Shown here piece after piece: positions 1 to 9,201 of a DNA stretch of 12,427 bases. The notes under the pieces are model-generated. The model saw only the letters and a list, made by a program, of their open reading frames with translations. It was not told where the DNA came from and searched no databases. Position numbers and translations under genes: made by a program. This DNA comes from Conidiobolus incongruus B7586 (lineage: Eukaryota > Entomophthoromycota > Entomophthoromycetes > Entomophthorales > Conidiobolaceae). The DNA lies in contig JNEM01009057.1 in NCBI GenBank assembly GCA_000697335.1, positions 1 through 12,427 on the forward strand, written 5' to 3'. Position 1 is the stretch's first letter; each line of letters starts with the position of its first letter.

Positions 1-1852
1 ATAAACAAATATATATATATATATATATCATTAAATATTAATTATTTTAACAATCTATAATAATATAAAGTATTTTATATAATTTTTAAAGAAAAATTAA
101 TTATTAAATAGTTATATAATTTGTAAAAAAAGTTAAATCTAATTGATATATTTGATAGAGTTTGATGATAATATATAATTTAAAAAATAATAATAAAATA
201 TATCAACTCAAATTATAAATAATTTTCTTATTAATAATAATTTGGGAAAGATATTATATCAAAAAACTCATTAAATTATAAATTATATAGATATGATTGC
301 TTTGAATAATTAAAAAAATATTATTTTTTTATATGATATGTAAAAATTATATTTAAATTTAATATCAAATAAGTCTTATTATTCAAAATTTAGTAATAAA
401 CTTAATATTTTAATATTATTTATACTGTTTGATTGTATTTCAGTGAAAATGATCCTTTAGATTAAAAATATATAATGAATCGATTCTGCATATAACAAGT
501 GTATATAATAGTGCAATATATTTATATAATTTACTCATATTAAATATTTTGGTTAATATTCAAAATGAAATTATTTATATATAATTGAATAAGTATTTTA
601 AAATAAAAAATCATTACGATATATCAAATTTTAAATGATATTATTTTTCTAATATTATAATAAATACAGTGAAGAAAATATTAAGCAATTAAGAATAATG
701 ATGTTTTTCATAATATATATAATATCTATTGAAAATTAGTATCAATAATATTAAAATTAAAATGATATAATAGAATTATTAGATTTGCATTCTTTAAATA
801 AAAGAATGATTTGAAATTTATTAATTATAATAAGAATTGGAAGTAAAAAATATAACTGAAACAATAATTGGGAGAAATATACAAAATATTATTATTAAAT
901 ATTTTGATTTTTATTTATAAATATAATTTAATTAATCAACCATACAAAAAAATTCAAAAAATTTTCAATTTGAAATGAATAGGAATTAATTGAAGTACAA
1001 TTCAGAAGAATTAAATAAGTTTATATATATTGAATATTTTAACGATACTAATTAATCACAAAAGAGTATTTTAGTGTTTAAAATCGCTACTAATATATTT
1101 AATCTGATAACTATTACAATCAAATCTTATCCATTTAACCAGATATCACCAAAATTATCATACAATCATATTTTTATAAAGGTGGATCTGTCTGCTGAAA
1201 ATTATTTACAACTATAATTTTTAATCTCAATTATTTATAAAATTAATTGCTGCGAAATACCAGTTATTTACTAATATAAAATTAATCATTGGAAACTTTA
1301 AAAGCTATTGAATTTAAAATGGATATCTCCTTATTTTTTGTCATAGGGGAAAAATTACTTGTATTAGTGATTTTTTATCTAAATTTTTTAGGAATTAAAT
1401 TCAGGGATTATGTTTATTTAATCATTACTGCAGAGTCAAAATTGATTAATCATTCCCTCAATCACTAAATTCAAACATTAAATATATTAAAAATCTTTGT
1501 TTTCATAGCTTTCGCAGCTATAGTATTGAATATCTAATATAAAAAAATATATATTATATAATCAATGTAAAATATCAATTTTTTTCATTTAGACCATATA
1601 ATATACAATAACTATCTCAATTTAAAGTTTAACAATTTTATTAATTTATTGACCCTTTACTCCCAATTTCAATTAACCTAATTTATCAATATTATTGACC
1701 TTAGATTCAAATTTCAAAAAAATATCTTTTTTTGCAGCTTTATTTTTATTAAGCATGTGGGGAATTAGCAAATATTATTAAATATACAAATCATATAAAT
1801 TTAATATCAAGTCGCAATGCAATAGTACTAATCACAATAGTGATTTTTGAAT
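1..1852. other. AT-rich intergenic region upstream of the SulP gene
   Basis: No gene is visible. The sequence is nearly all A and T, with stops in all frames. It opens with a short AT microsatellite (about 10-28). A perfect 6-bp hairpin with a 5-nt loop lies at 1505-1521 (ATAGCT, TTCGC, AGCTAT). A TATA-like TATAAAT at 1794-1800 is about 53 nt before the transporter start. The broken copy also has a TATA-like string (TATATAAG on the minus strand, 11332-11325) about 60 nt before its start, so this could be the core promoter, but such strings are common in DNA of this composition. TACTAAT followed by CAATAG at 1826-1840 resembles a branch point and acceptor, but I found no convincing donor for a leader intron. 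Confidence 0.6.
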
Positions 1853-3940
1853 ATGATGGTAGCGAATACTTCACCACTGAACAATTGGAAGGAAGATTTT
1901 AAAATTAAAATTGACAAAAGGCAATTAAAAATTGCTGTCAGAGATTATTTTCAGAGTTTTTTGCCTATTTTAACATGGATTTGGACTTATCCCCCGAAAT
2001 GGTTGATTAACGACTTTATTTCTGGATTGACTGTAAGTTTAGTCTCCATTCCGCAGGCCTTGGCTTATGCTACTTTGGCTCAGGTACCTATGCAATATGG
2101 TTTAACCGCTTGCTTTATGCCCCTGTTCATTTATACTTTGACGGGTACGAGTCGTGAGTTAAGTGTTGGACCTACTGCTATCGTCGCTCTAACAACTGGT
2201 AAAATCGTCTTGGAATTGGCTCATCACGATTATGGTGCAATTGAAGTAGCTAGTGCTCTCTCGTTTTGGTGTGGGATCATCATTACAGCTTTGGGTATAA
2301 CACGATTGGGTAAGATTTTGGATCTAATTCCTGATCCAGTGATTATTGGATTTGTTAATGGTGCTGCTTTGAATATTGCAGCTACTCAGTTACCCAAATT
2401 GTTAGGATTAACAGTGTCTACCAATCAGTCCTCTTTAATGATCGTTGTGAAAATGTTCCAAAATATCCGATCTACTTGGATACTGGACTTTGCTATTGGG
2501 TTGAGTAGTATTGTATTTCTGTTGATAATCAAGTATGGTGTTAAATATGGAAGGAAAAAGTATGATAACCTCAAATATCTTGGATTTGCTGCAAATGGCT
2601 TAGCTGTATTGATCTTCACTTTAGTCGTTTATGGAGTTAAATCTGCCAACCCAAATGCCAAAATTAATATTGTAGGCGATATTCCTAACGAACTAAAGGC
2701 CGCATTGCCTAACTTAGATACAAGGATTCTGGGTTTAGCAGGAGCTGAAATGGCACCTCTAATCTTAGTCATTGTTTTAGAACATGTTGCACTGGTGAAA
2801 GGCCTGTCCAAAAAATTTGGCTATGTCAGTAATTCATCTCAAGAATTAGTCGCTTTGGGAGGAGGCAATCTACTCAATGGCTTTTTCCTCGGGATTCCTG
2901 TCACTGGAAGTTTAAGTAGAACAAGTATTCAATCACAGGCAGGTGCTCAATCTCCTTTAGCTAATATCGTTGCCGGAGCAATTATTTTAATTGCTTATAA
3001 ATTCTTAACATTCTTGTTTTACTATTTGCCTTCTGCTACTTTGGCTGCAATGGTTATTTTAGCGGTACTTAATTTATTAGAAGGTTACCATATGTATAAA
3101 TATTTACTTTTGTGCTGTCCTTCTGATTTGATAATTTTCGTTTCTGCTGTGGTAGTGACTATTTTCTCAAGTACTGAAATGGGTATTCTTGTGAGTATCA
3201 TTTTATCGGTGTTGAAGATGATGTATTACTTGACTCGACCATATTTAACCATTACAAGCAGTCCAGATCATGTCAACTTCCCTAATGATAAGAGATATCC
3301 ATCCGTAATGAATGAAGATCATGGTGTCATGATTTTCCAACCACTTACCAGTGTGATCTTTTTAAATGCCGAGTCTCTAGCTGATCGTATGTTGGATTAT
3401 GCCCTATTGAATTGCAAACCACCTCAAAAAACGGATCAAGAGAGGAAGATCTGGTCCATGGATCTTGCTGAAAAGGGTAAAAAGCTAAGAAAGGATGCAG
3501 GTATGTCTCCTTCAGATGAAGAAAACCTCTTTCCATTGCGAGGTGTAGTACTTGATTTCCTTCATGTTCAATTCTTGGATTATACAGCAATTAAAGTCCT
3601 CGTGGATTTGAGATCTGCTCTTCAGCACATATATACTCCGCCTGATAGAGATCCCTCCAATGCCAAACTGCCATTCCATTTCGTTCATATTCACCCCCAT
3701 ATCCTGCCCCAATTGGTTCATGGAGGACTGTTGGATTTGGAGGATGATATCAAGAGTGGAATGATCAAGAAGGAGAGCATTGTAGTTAACGACGAAGAGG
3801 ATGACTTGATGGTTGAGCACAATGGTCTTACAGTCAGAAGTACACATCTTCATCATACGGTTGAAAATGCTCTACAAGATCTATTCCATTCCCATTCGGT
3901 TGATACAAATACCCGTGATTATAATAGTTATATCGTCTAA
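1853..3940 (+). CDS. SulP/SLC26-family anion (probably sulfate) transporter with STAS domain
   Basis: This intact 695-residue, intronless gene encodes a membrane transporter of the SulP family, which in fungi mainly takes up sulfate by proton symport at the plasma membrane. Residues about 40-460 form the hydrophobic transport domain. It contains the early motif PQALAYATLAQVPMQYGL (67-84), ELSVGPTAIVAL, and the late motif GSLSRTSIQSQAGAQSP (352-368); in the family these helices line the anion site. SQELVALG and the segment after it read like fungal sulfate permeases. A cytosolic STAS domain follows (about 488-683), with a charged insert near 520-560 and the core VVLDFLHVQFLDYTAIKVL (565-583). 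The length is normal for the family. The start is the ATG at 1853 or the next one at 1856; the inverted copy begins at the position matching 1856. Sulfate is inferred; other anions are possible. The STAS half is identical to that of the broken copy. Confidence 0.93.
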   Translation: MMVANTSPLNNWKEDFKIKIDKRQLKIAVRDYFQSFLPILTWIWTYPPKWLINDFISGLTVSLVSIPQALAYATLAQVPMQYGLTACFMPLFIYTLTGTSRELSVGPTAIVALTTGKIVLELAHHDYGAIEVASALSFWCGIIITALGITRLGKILDLIPDPVIIGFVNGAALNIAATQLPKLLGLTVSTNQSSLMIVVKMFQNIRSTWILDFAIGLSSIVFLLIIKYGVKYGRKKYDNLKYLGFAANGLAVLIFTLVVYGVKSANPNAKINIVGDIPNELKAALPNLDTRILGLAGAEMAPLILVIVLEHVALVKGLSKKFGYVSNSSQELVALGGGNLLNGFFLGIPVTGSLSRTSIQSQAGAQSPLANIVAGAIILIAYKFLTFLFYYLPSATLAAMVILAVLNLLEGYHMYKYLLLCCPSDLIIFVSAVVVTIFSSTEMGILVSIILSVLKMMYYLTRPYLTITSSPDHVNFPNDKRYPSVMNEDHGVMIFQPLTSVIFLNAESLADRMLDYALLNCKPPQKTDQERKIWSMDLAEKGKKLRKDAGMSPSDEENLFPLRGVVLDFLHVQFLDYTAIKVLVDLRSALQHIYTPPDRDPSNAKLPFHFVHIHPHILPQLVHGGLLDLEDDIKSGMIKKESIVVNDEEDDLMVEHNGLTVRSTHLHHTVENALQDLFHSHSVDTNTRDYNSYIV
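3300..3908 (+). repeat. 609-bp perfect inverted repeat, arm 1 (STAS-coding part of the intact gene)
   Basis: I compared every base with the reverse complement of 9234-9842 and found no mismatch or gap. Positions pair as p and 13142-p. The block encodes residues 484-685 of the transporter. It ends sharply: 3299 is C here and T in the copy, and 3909 is A here and G in the copy. More differences follow at once on both sides. Confidence 0.97.
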
Positions 3941-6900
3941 AATATTTAATATTTATAATTTTAGTTGAAAAATATTTTGTATTTAGTAATAGTTTTTTAA
4001 TTACTGTTTTTAATATTAATAATTTTTTATTAAATAAAATTGTTTTAAATGTTGAACTGTAATTGAAAATTTTATTATTTGAAGAGTATAAATTATGCCA
4101 TAAAACTTAAATGATATATCATATATTTTATTTACTAGTTAATATATTTGTTTATAATAACTATCATTATCACTATTAAGAAATAAGATAAATAAAATTA
4201 TTTTGTTAATACTTATTAATTTATAAATTTATATATAACCTCAAGATTCATATTGAAAGCAAATATATATTGAATGCCCCTTAAAATATTAGAATATACT
4301 TCGAGAATTTGTAAATGAAATTACACAATTTAAACTCTAATAAAGCTAGATAATCAAAACAAATAAAATCTCTAAAGTATATATTATAATGAATTATATT
4401 TAAATTAAATAATAATAATCAAAAGTTATATATTTTAATATAATCAAACCCCTTTTATAATCTTTTAAAATTTGTATAAAAGTTTTTAAAAATAATTCTT
4501 TATTTAAAACCACTATATATCGTCATATTTGTGATTTCAACATTATCAAAGATATTATTTAAAATGTAACAAAATCTAAAAAATAAATTTCTTTTGTTAC
4601 TTTTTTTATTAATTAATAAAAAAATAAATAAAGATCATTTTTTATTTTAATTGAAGTATTATTAAAATGATTAACATTAATTATATAGGTATATTAAATA
4701 AATTAAAGCTTTAATTTAGATTAATTATAAAAATATAAACTACATACCTTATAATTAATAAAAACTTAGAAAAAACTAAACTAGCTATGGATAAATAATA
4801 ATCAATAAGATATAACTAAAAACAAAGGTTTTTATATTAAATTATTATAATTAATAAATCCTAAATTATTTTATTTAATCCTTTATATAAAATTAAAATA
4901 CAATATTTAGTTAAAAATACGCTTATTTAATATATATATATTATTTATTATAATGGATTATAATGAAATATATATTCTTTATATAATTTTTAAAGTTAAA
5001 TAAATTAATAATAAGTTTTATATTGTGTAATCAGTTTTTAATTCATGTATTTATTATAAATAAAAAAATTTTTATATCTATTTATTTGCTAAATTATAAC
5101 TCATTTGATTAAAATTAATCTAGATAATAAAAAATATAATATTGATAAGAAAATATTTTTTATAAATTAATTAAAATAGTTATTAAAATATTAAATTTCA
5201 ATTTTTAATATCAAAACTATTTTCTAAATATTAGTAATTTACCAAAATATATGGCAAAATAATAATAATAGTAATAATAAATATATTAATTTTATATTAA
5301 TTATTAGCTGTTATAATTTATAGATTAATAATTAATATTAATATTGATTTTAAAATTATTGTTATAATACTCCTTGGTTAATAATTCCATAAGTTTTGGA
5401 ATAGCTAAGATTTATATTAAAATTTATATTATTGCAAGTTTTTTTATAAACAAAATAAAAGATATAAAATATTTGATTAACAATATTATTAATATATATA
5501 ATAAACTCAGAGTAAATGAATTTATTACAAAAATAATTTTTATATTTTATATTATAAGGCTGGTAACCAAAAATATTAGGTATCTTATTTAAGTATTATT
5601 TATTAATAAGAATATATTTAATTTTATAGCTTATAAACTCAGTAATTATGTTATTATTTAAATTCTATAATTAAAATAACTAATCCCTTTTATATATAAA
5701 TGTATTTACATTCAAATCATAAAATATTCACTTTAATAATATTATTCAATTAATCAAAACTATCTAGATTAAAAATAATGATAATAAAGATTTAAGGTGA
5801 TAATAAAGTTTAATCATATAAATACTAATATTTTTTATTTATGATAATAATTAGTATTAAAATAAATTCCCTTAAATAAAGTTTTAAAATTTTATTGCTT
5901 TAATATATATTAGTCATTATATTATAAGAATTTTTTAAAGAGGATTTGATATTTTATATTGAAATTAATTTATTTTTATTTAATTAGATATTATTAAAGC
6001 TAAATAAATAAGAATTAACTGTAGGCTTAAGTAATTATGTATAATGTTTACCAAAAGTGTTAATGACATGAAATATCATCATCACTATTAAGATTCTATA
6101 ACCAAGCCCTAATTTTTTCCTTAAAATGAGTTTTAAACCTTTGTGGAAGAGATTTAACACAAACAGTAAACCATATAATGTTAAATATAACCTAATTAAA
6201 TATGAGGGAAGAATAATATTATCTCCTTTAATCTTACTAGACATAAATTTGCTAAATAGCTAATTTTACATTATAATTGTTTTTTAAAATCTTAAATAAA
6301 AGTTTATATTATTCTATTTGACAATAGCTAATATGGTTTATTAATATGAAAATAAATGTTCCATTTAAAGAATAATCTTTAAGCAAATTAAGTATTTATA
6401 GTTTGATAAATAATATAAAATTAATAATCAAATGGTAGTAAATTTAAAAGGAGTTTGTTAGTAAAAAATAGTGTCTTTAAATTGATTAGTAATTGAAACC
6501 TCAATTTAAATAGTTAAACTAGTTTGTTCTTAAAAAAAAGAATAAGTGTGTATTTGATTACTATGTGATTAATAATAATAAGTAAATGGATTAATAAGGA
6601 AAGTGTATTGCAACAGATATATTTTGTAATTTTAATTATTGATTTTAGCAATTATCATTAATTTGTAATAAATAAATATAAATTTGGATTGATTTTTTGA
6701 AATTATTAGATAATTTCATACGGTAATTAAAATATAAATTAAAATGATCGATTGTTTGTATTTGGATGGTTACAAAAAGTTCAATATATAAAATATTTAT
6801 TTATTCAAACCTTTTCAATTAGCTTAGTATAAATTCTCAAAGATTAAATTAGAATATTGACTAAGTATTATTACAAATCTTTAACATATATAAATTGAAT

Positions 6901-7250
6901 TTTACATTCTATAAATTATACAGATATCTCAAATTAATAATTAGTAAGTTTTAGTATATTTTAAATAAAATATTCTCTAAATAATAAATACCTCAACTTA
7001 AATTGATATTATCTAAAATCATCCAATTTAAATCCCACAATTTGAAAATAAACACCATTTACTAAAAGGGATGAATTTAAAATTTTATAAAAAAAAATAC
7101 AAAAAACAAATTTAGGCAAAAAATTATATTATCAATTGATTTTACTAACAATATTCAATATTCGTTTATTAATTAACCAATTTATTTAAGCCTAATTTTT
7201 ATAATAAATTTGTATTTGTGATTAGATTATTTTCATTGAAAATTTTAGAT
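3941..7250. other. AT-rich intergenic region between the SulP gene and NOP56
   Basis: No convincing gene is present in 3.3 kb. The DNA is extremely AT-rich with many short A and T runs. An AATAAA at 4033-4038 could serve as the transporter poly(A) signal but means little in this composition. There is an (AAT)n microsatellite at about 5260-5281 and an AT run at 4930-4941. An imperfect hairpin lies at 6402-6432 (13-nt arms, about 11 matches, beginning TTTGAT and ending ATCAAA). A visibly richer patch at about 6035-6244 holds a small ORF listed separately. The NOP56 promoter should be near the right end; TGAAAATTTT at 7237-7246 sits just before its start codon. Confidence 0.6.
6035..6244 (-). 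CDS. Weak candidate small ORF, 69 residues, unknown
   Basis: An ATG-to-TAA reading frame of 69 codons lies in a patch that is richer in G and C than the DNA around it. The product would be basic and hydrophobic, with a leucine- and tyrosine-rich stretch near residues 14-32, a lysine/arginine cluster near 35-45 and a second hydrophobic stretch near 48-62. I recognise no family. It may be a degraded piece of an older gene or transposon, or chance. The main argument for it is the change in composition; nothing else supports expression. Confidence 0.15.
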   Translation of the reverse strand: MSSKIKGDNIILPSYLIRLYLTLYGLLFVLNLFHKGLKLILRKKLGLGYRILIVMMIFHVINTFGKHYT

Positions 7251-8753
7251 ATGGTATGTATATTTAGAAAATTTAAAAATTATTTTGTTATATTAATTCG
7301 GATCACTTACTCCATGTATTTTTAGACCAGTTTTATCTTATACGAAACCAGTTCTGGTTACGCTTTATTTGAGCGTATCCAAGCCGAAGTTGTTGGTATG
7401 GATTTAGACTCCGTTCAACAATCCGTTTTAGATCTCGCCAAATTTGGTAAAATGATCAAGCTCAAGTCTTTCCTCCCCTTCAAAACTGCTTTAGAAGCTT
7501 TGGAAAATGCTAACGATATCTCCGAAGGTATCTGTAACCCCACTCTGAAATCCTTTTTGGAATTAAATATTCCCAGCACTAAGGGTGTTGAATTGGGCGT
7601 TGGTGAAAAGAATTTAGCTGGTTCTATTAAAGCCGATTTGGGTATTAAGTGTGTTAACGACGATACTGTCGCCGAAATCATCAGAGGTATCAGACACCAC
7701 GGTGAAAAGCTACTCAAGCAACTCAGTGATAGCGATCTTGTCAAATCACAATTGGGTTTAGGTCATAGTTACTCCCGTGCTAAAGTCAAGTTCAACGTCC
7801 ACCGTTCTGACAATATGATCATCCAAGCTATCTCCCTCTTAGATCAACTCGACAAAGACATCAACACCTTCTCCATGCGTGTTCGCGAATGGTACTCTTG
7901 GCACTTTCCTGAACTCGCCAACATTGTCAAGGACAACGGCGAATTTGCCCAGTTGGCCAAGGTCATTGGTAACAAATCCAAATTGACTGCTGAAGACTTA
8001 GACAAGTTGACTGAAATCACCAACGATGAAGCCAAGTCCAAGCAAATCTTGGATGCTGCTCGTGCCTCCATGGGTACTGATATTTCTGAAATTGATCTTC
8101 TCAACATTGAAACCTTCGCTGTTCGTGTCATTGACTTAGTCAACTACCGCAAGAACTTATCCAACTATCTCTCCAGCAAGATGAACCATGTCGCTCCTAA
8201 CTTGGCTGCTTTGATTGGTGACACCGTTGGTGCCCGTCTCATTGCCCACGCAGGTTCTTTGACCAATCTCTCCAAATACCCTGCCTCCACTGTCCAAATT
8301 CTTGGTGCTGAAAAGGCTCTCTTCCGTGCCCTCAAGACCCGTGGTAACACTCCCAAATACGGTCTCATCTATCACTCCTCTTTCATTGGCAGAGCTGGTC
8401 AAAAGAATAAAGGTCGTATCTCCAGATTCTTAGCCAACAAATGTTCCATGGCTTCTCGTTTAGATTGTTTCTTAGATACCCCCACCAGCAAGTTTGGTGA
8501 TGCTCTCAAGAAGCAAGTTGAAAACAGATTGGAATTCTACGAATCAGGTGTCACTCCCCTCAAGAACGAAGCCACCATGGAAGAAGCTTTGAAGGACTAC
8601 GAAAAGGAAGCCGGTGAAGAAGCCGCTCCAGTCCCCAATGGCAAGCGCGCTGCCGATGAAGACAAGCCAGCTGCCACTCCCGAAAAGAAGGCTAAGAAGG
8701 AAAAGAAGGAAAAGAAAGAGAAGAAGGCCAAGAAGAGCAAATCAGAAAAATAA
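7251..8753 (+). CDS. NOP56: NOP56, box C/D snoRNP core protein (join 7251-7253, 7326-8753)
   Basis: NOP56 is a nucleolar scaffold that, with NOP58, fibrillarin and Snu13/15.5K, forms box C/D snoRNPs directing 2'-O-methylation and processing of rRNA. The spliced protein has 476 residues. The N-terminal domain begins [16 protein letters not shown] (2-17), the usual NOP56 opening, and runs to about 70. [15 protein letters not shown] is at 144-158, then the coiled-coil and Nop RNA-binding domain, with [20 protein letters not shown] at 328-347. A lysine-rich KKEKK-type tail ends the protein (454-476), shorter than in human NOP56. The ATG at 7398 would delete the first strands of the N-terminal domain. 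Coding sequence upstream of it stays open back to a TTTTTAG acceptor at 7325, and the ATG at 7251 is followed directly by GTATGT. Many C-ending codons (CTC, TCC, ATC, AAC) suggest high expression. Confidence 0.93.
7254..7325 (+). other. Spliceosomal intron directly after the NOP56 start codon
   Basis: The 72-nt intron begins GTATGTATA and ends ATTTTTAG, with a possible branch point CTTAC at 7306-7310, about 16 nt before the acceptor. Removing it joins ATG to ACC AGT TTT ATC in the NOP56 frame and restores the conserved N-terminus. Using the next AG (7329-7330) would put the gene out of frame. The intron holds no C box (RTGATGA) or D box (CTGA), so it is not a snoRNA host, unlike some NOP56 introns in vertebrates. 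Confidence 0.85.
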
Positions 8754-9201
8754 TTTACGATAGAATTTTACTTACCCTTAATATTATCCATATGCAAACA
8801 TAATTTGTTATTATTTGATCTCACCCTTCCCATAGTTATATTATGAGTTTTATTTTTAGATTTTACATAAAATATTTAAAATTATAAATGCATGATTATC
8901 GATTTTATATTATAAATATTTATATTACACCATTGGCTAATATATTATATTTTAAATTGAAAGGACAACTTTAATATTCCAAACCGCTAAGATGCTTAAA
9001 TTGATTAAATTTAATTTTGCATGTAAATTTGTTTGAGATAAATAATTAACTAAATTATTTACCTTCAAACAAATTGAATTTGGTTGTAATTTTTATTTAT
9101 TCATTTTTAATATTGAATACCATATATATTTTAATAATATTTGAAATTACAGTACTTTTATTAATTTTAAAGTATAATAATTTGAAAAGTATATTAAATA
9201 T
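8754..9201. other. AT-rich spacer between NOP56 and the convergent SulP pseudogene
   Basis: There is no gene. The spacer holds the 3' end of NOP56 transcription and a strong hairpin (9026-9075, listed separately). Next to the pseudogene, the minus strand keeps a little of the sequence found after the intact SulP stop (TAAATATTTAATAT against TAAAATATTTAATAT), so the duplication ran at least slightly past the stop codon. Confidence 0.6.
9026..9075. repeat. Strong hairpin: 11-bp and 9-bp stems, 5-nt loop
   Basis: AATTTGTTTGA (9026-9036) pairs perfectly with 9065-9075, and TAAATAATT (9039-9047) pairs perfectly with 9053-9061. They are separated by a 2-by-3-nt internal loop, and the terminal loop is AACTA. 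The stem includes the G- and C-bearing GTTTG/CAAAC core, so it is less likely to be chance than a pure A/T stem. It lies about 270 nt after the NOP56 stop, between two converging units. It could be a 3'-end structure, a tiny palindromic element, or chance. Confidence 0.6.

Noticed and set aside
1847-1852. TTG as an upstream start of the SulP gene
   Set aside because: The first ATG is at 1853, and the inverted copy begins at the position matching the ATG at 1856. A TTG start would be unusual in a eukaryotic nucleus.
3345-3856. Antisense ORFs of 81 and 114 codons over the STAS region, repeated identically at 9286-9797
   Set aside because: They are shadows of the STAS coding sequence; they appear twice only because the DNA block is identical in both copies.
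5374-5592. 72-codon open frame on the plus strand
   Set aside because: It has no ATG at its start, and its Ile/Lys/Asn/Tyr-rich product is what random AT-rich DNA encodes.
7237-7246. TGAAAATTTT, matching the yeast RRPE ribosome-biogenesis promoter motif, just before NOP56
   Set aside because: The gene class fits, but the motif is pure A/T apart from one G, lies only a few bases before the ATG, and is expected by chance here.
7314-7325. ATG at 7314 in the NOP56 frame as the start codon
   Set aside because: It is followed two codons later by an in-frame TAG, which would need a reassigned code. The ATG plus intron model at 7251 explains the N-terminus with the standard code.
7326-7330. CAG at 7328-7330 as the intron acceptor
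   Set aside because: Splicing there puts the conserved N-terminus out of frame with the ATG.
7346-7359. Palindrome AACCAG-TT-CTGGTT
   Set aside because: It lies inside NOP56 coding sequence and is explained by the codons.
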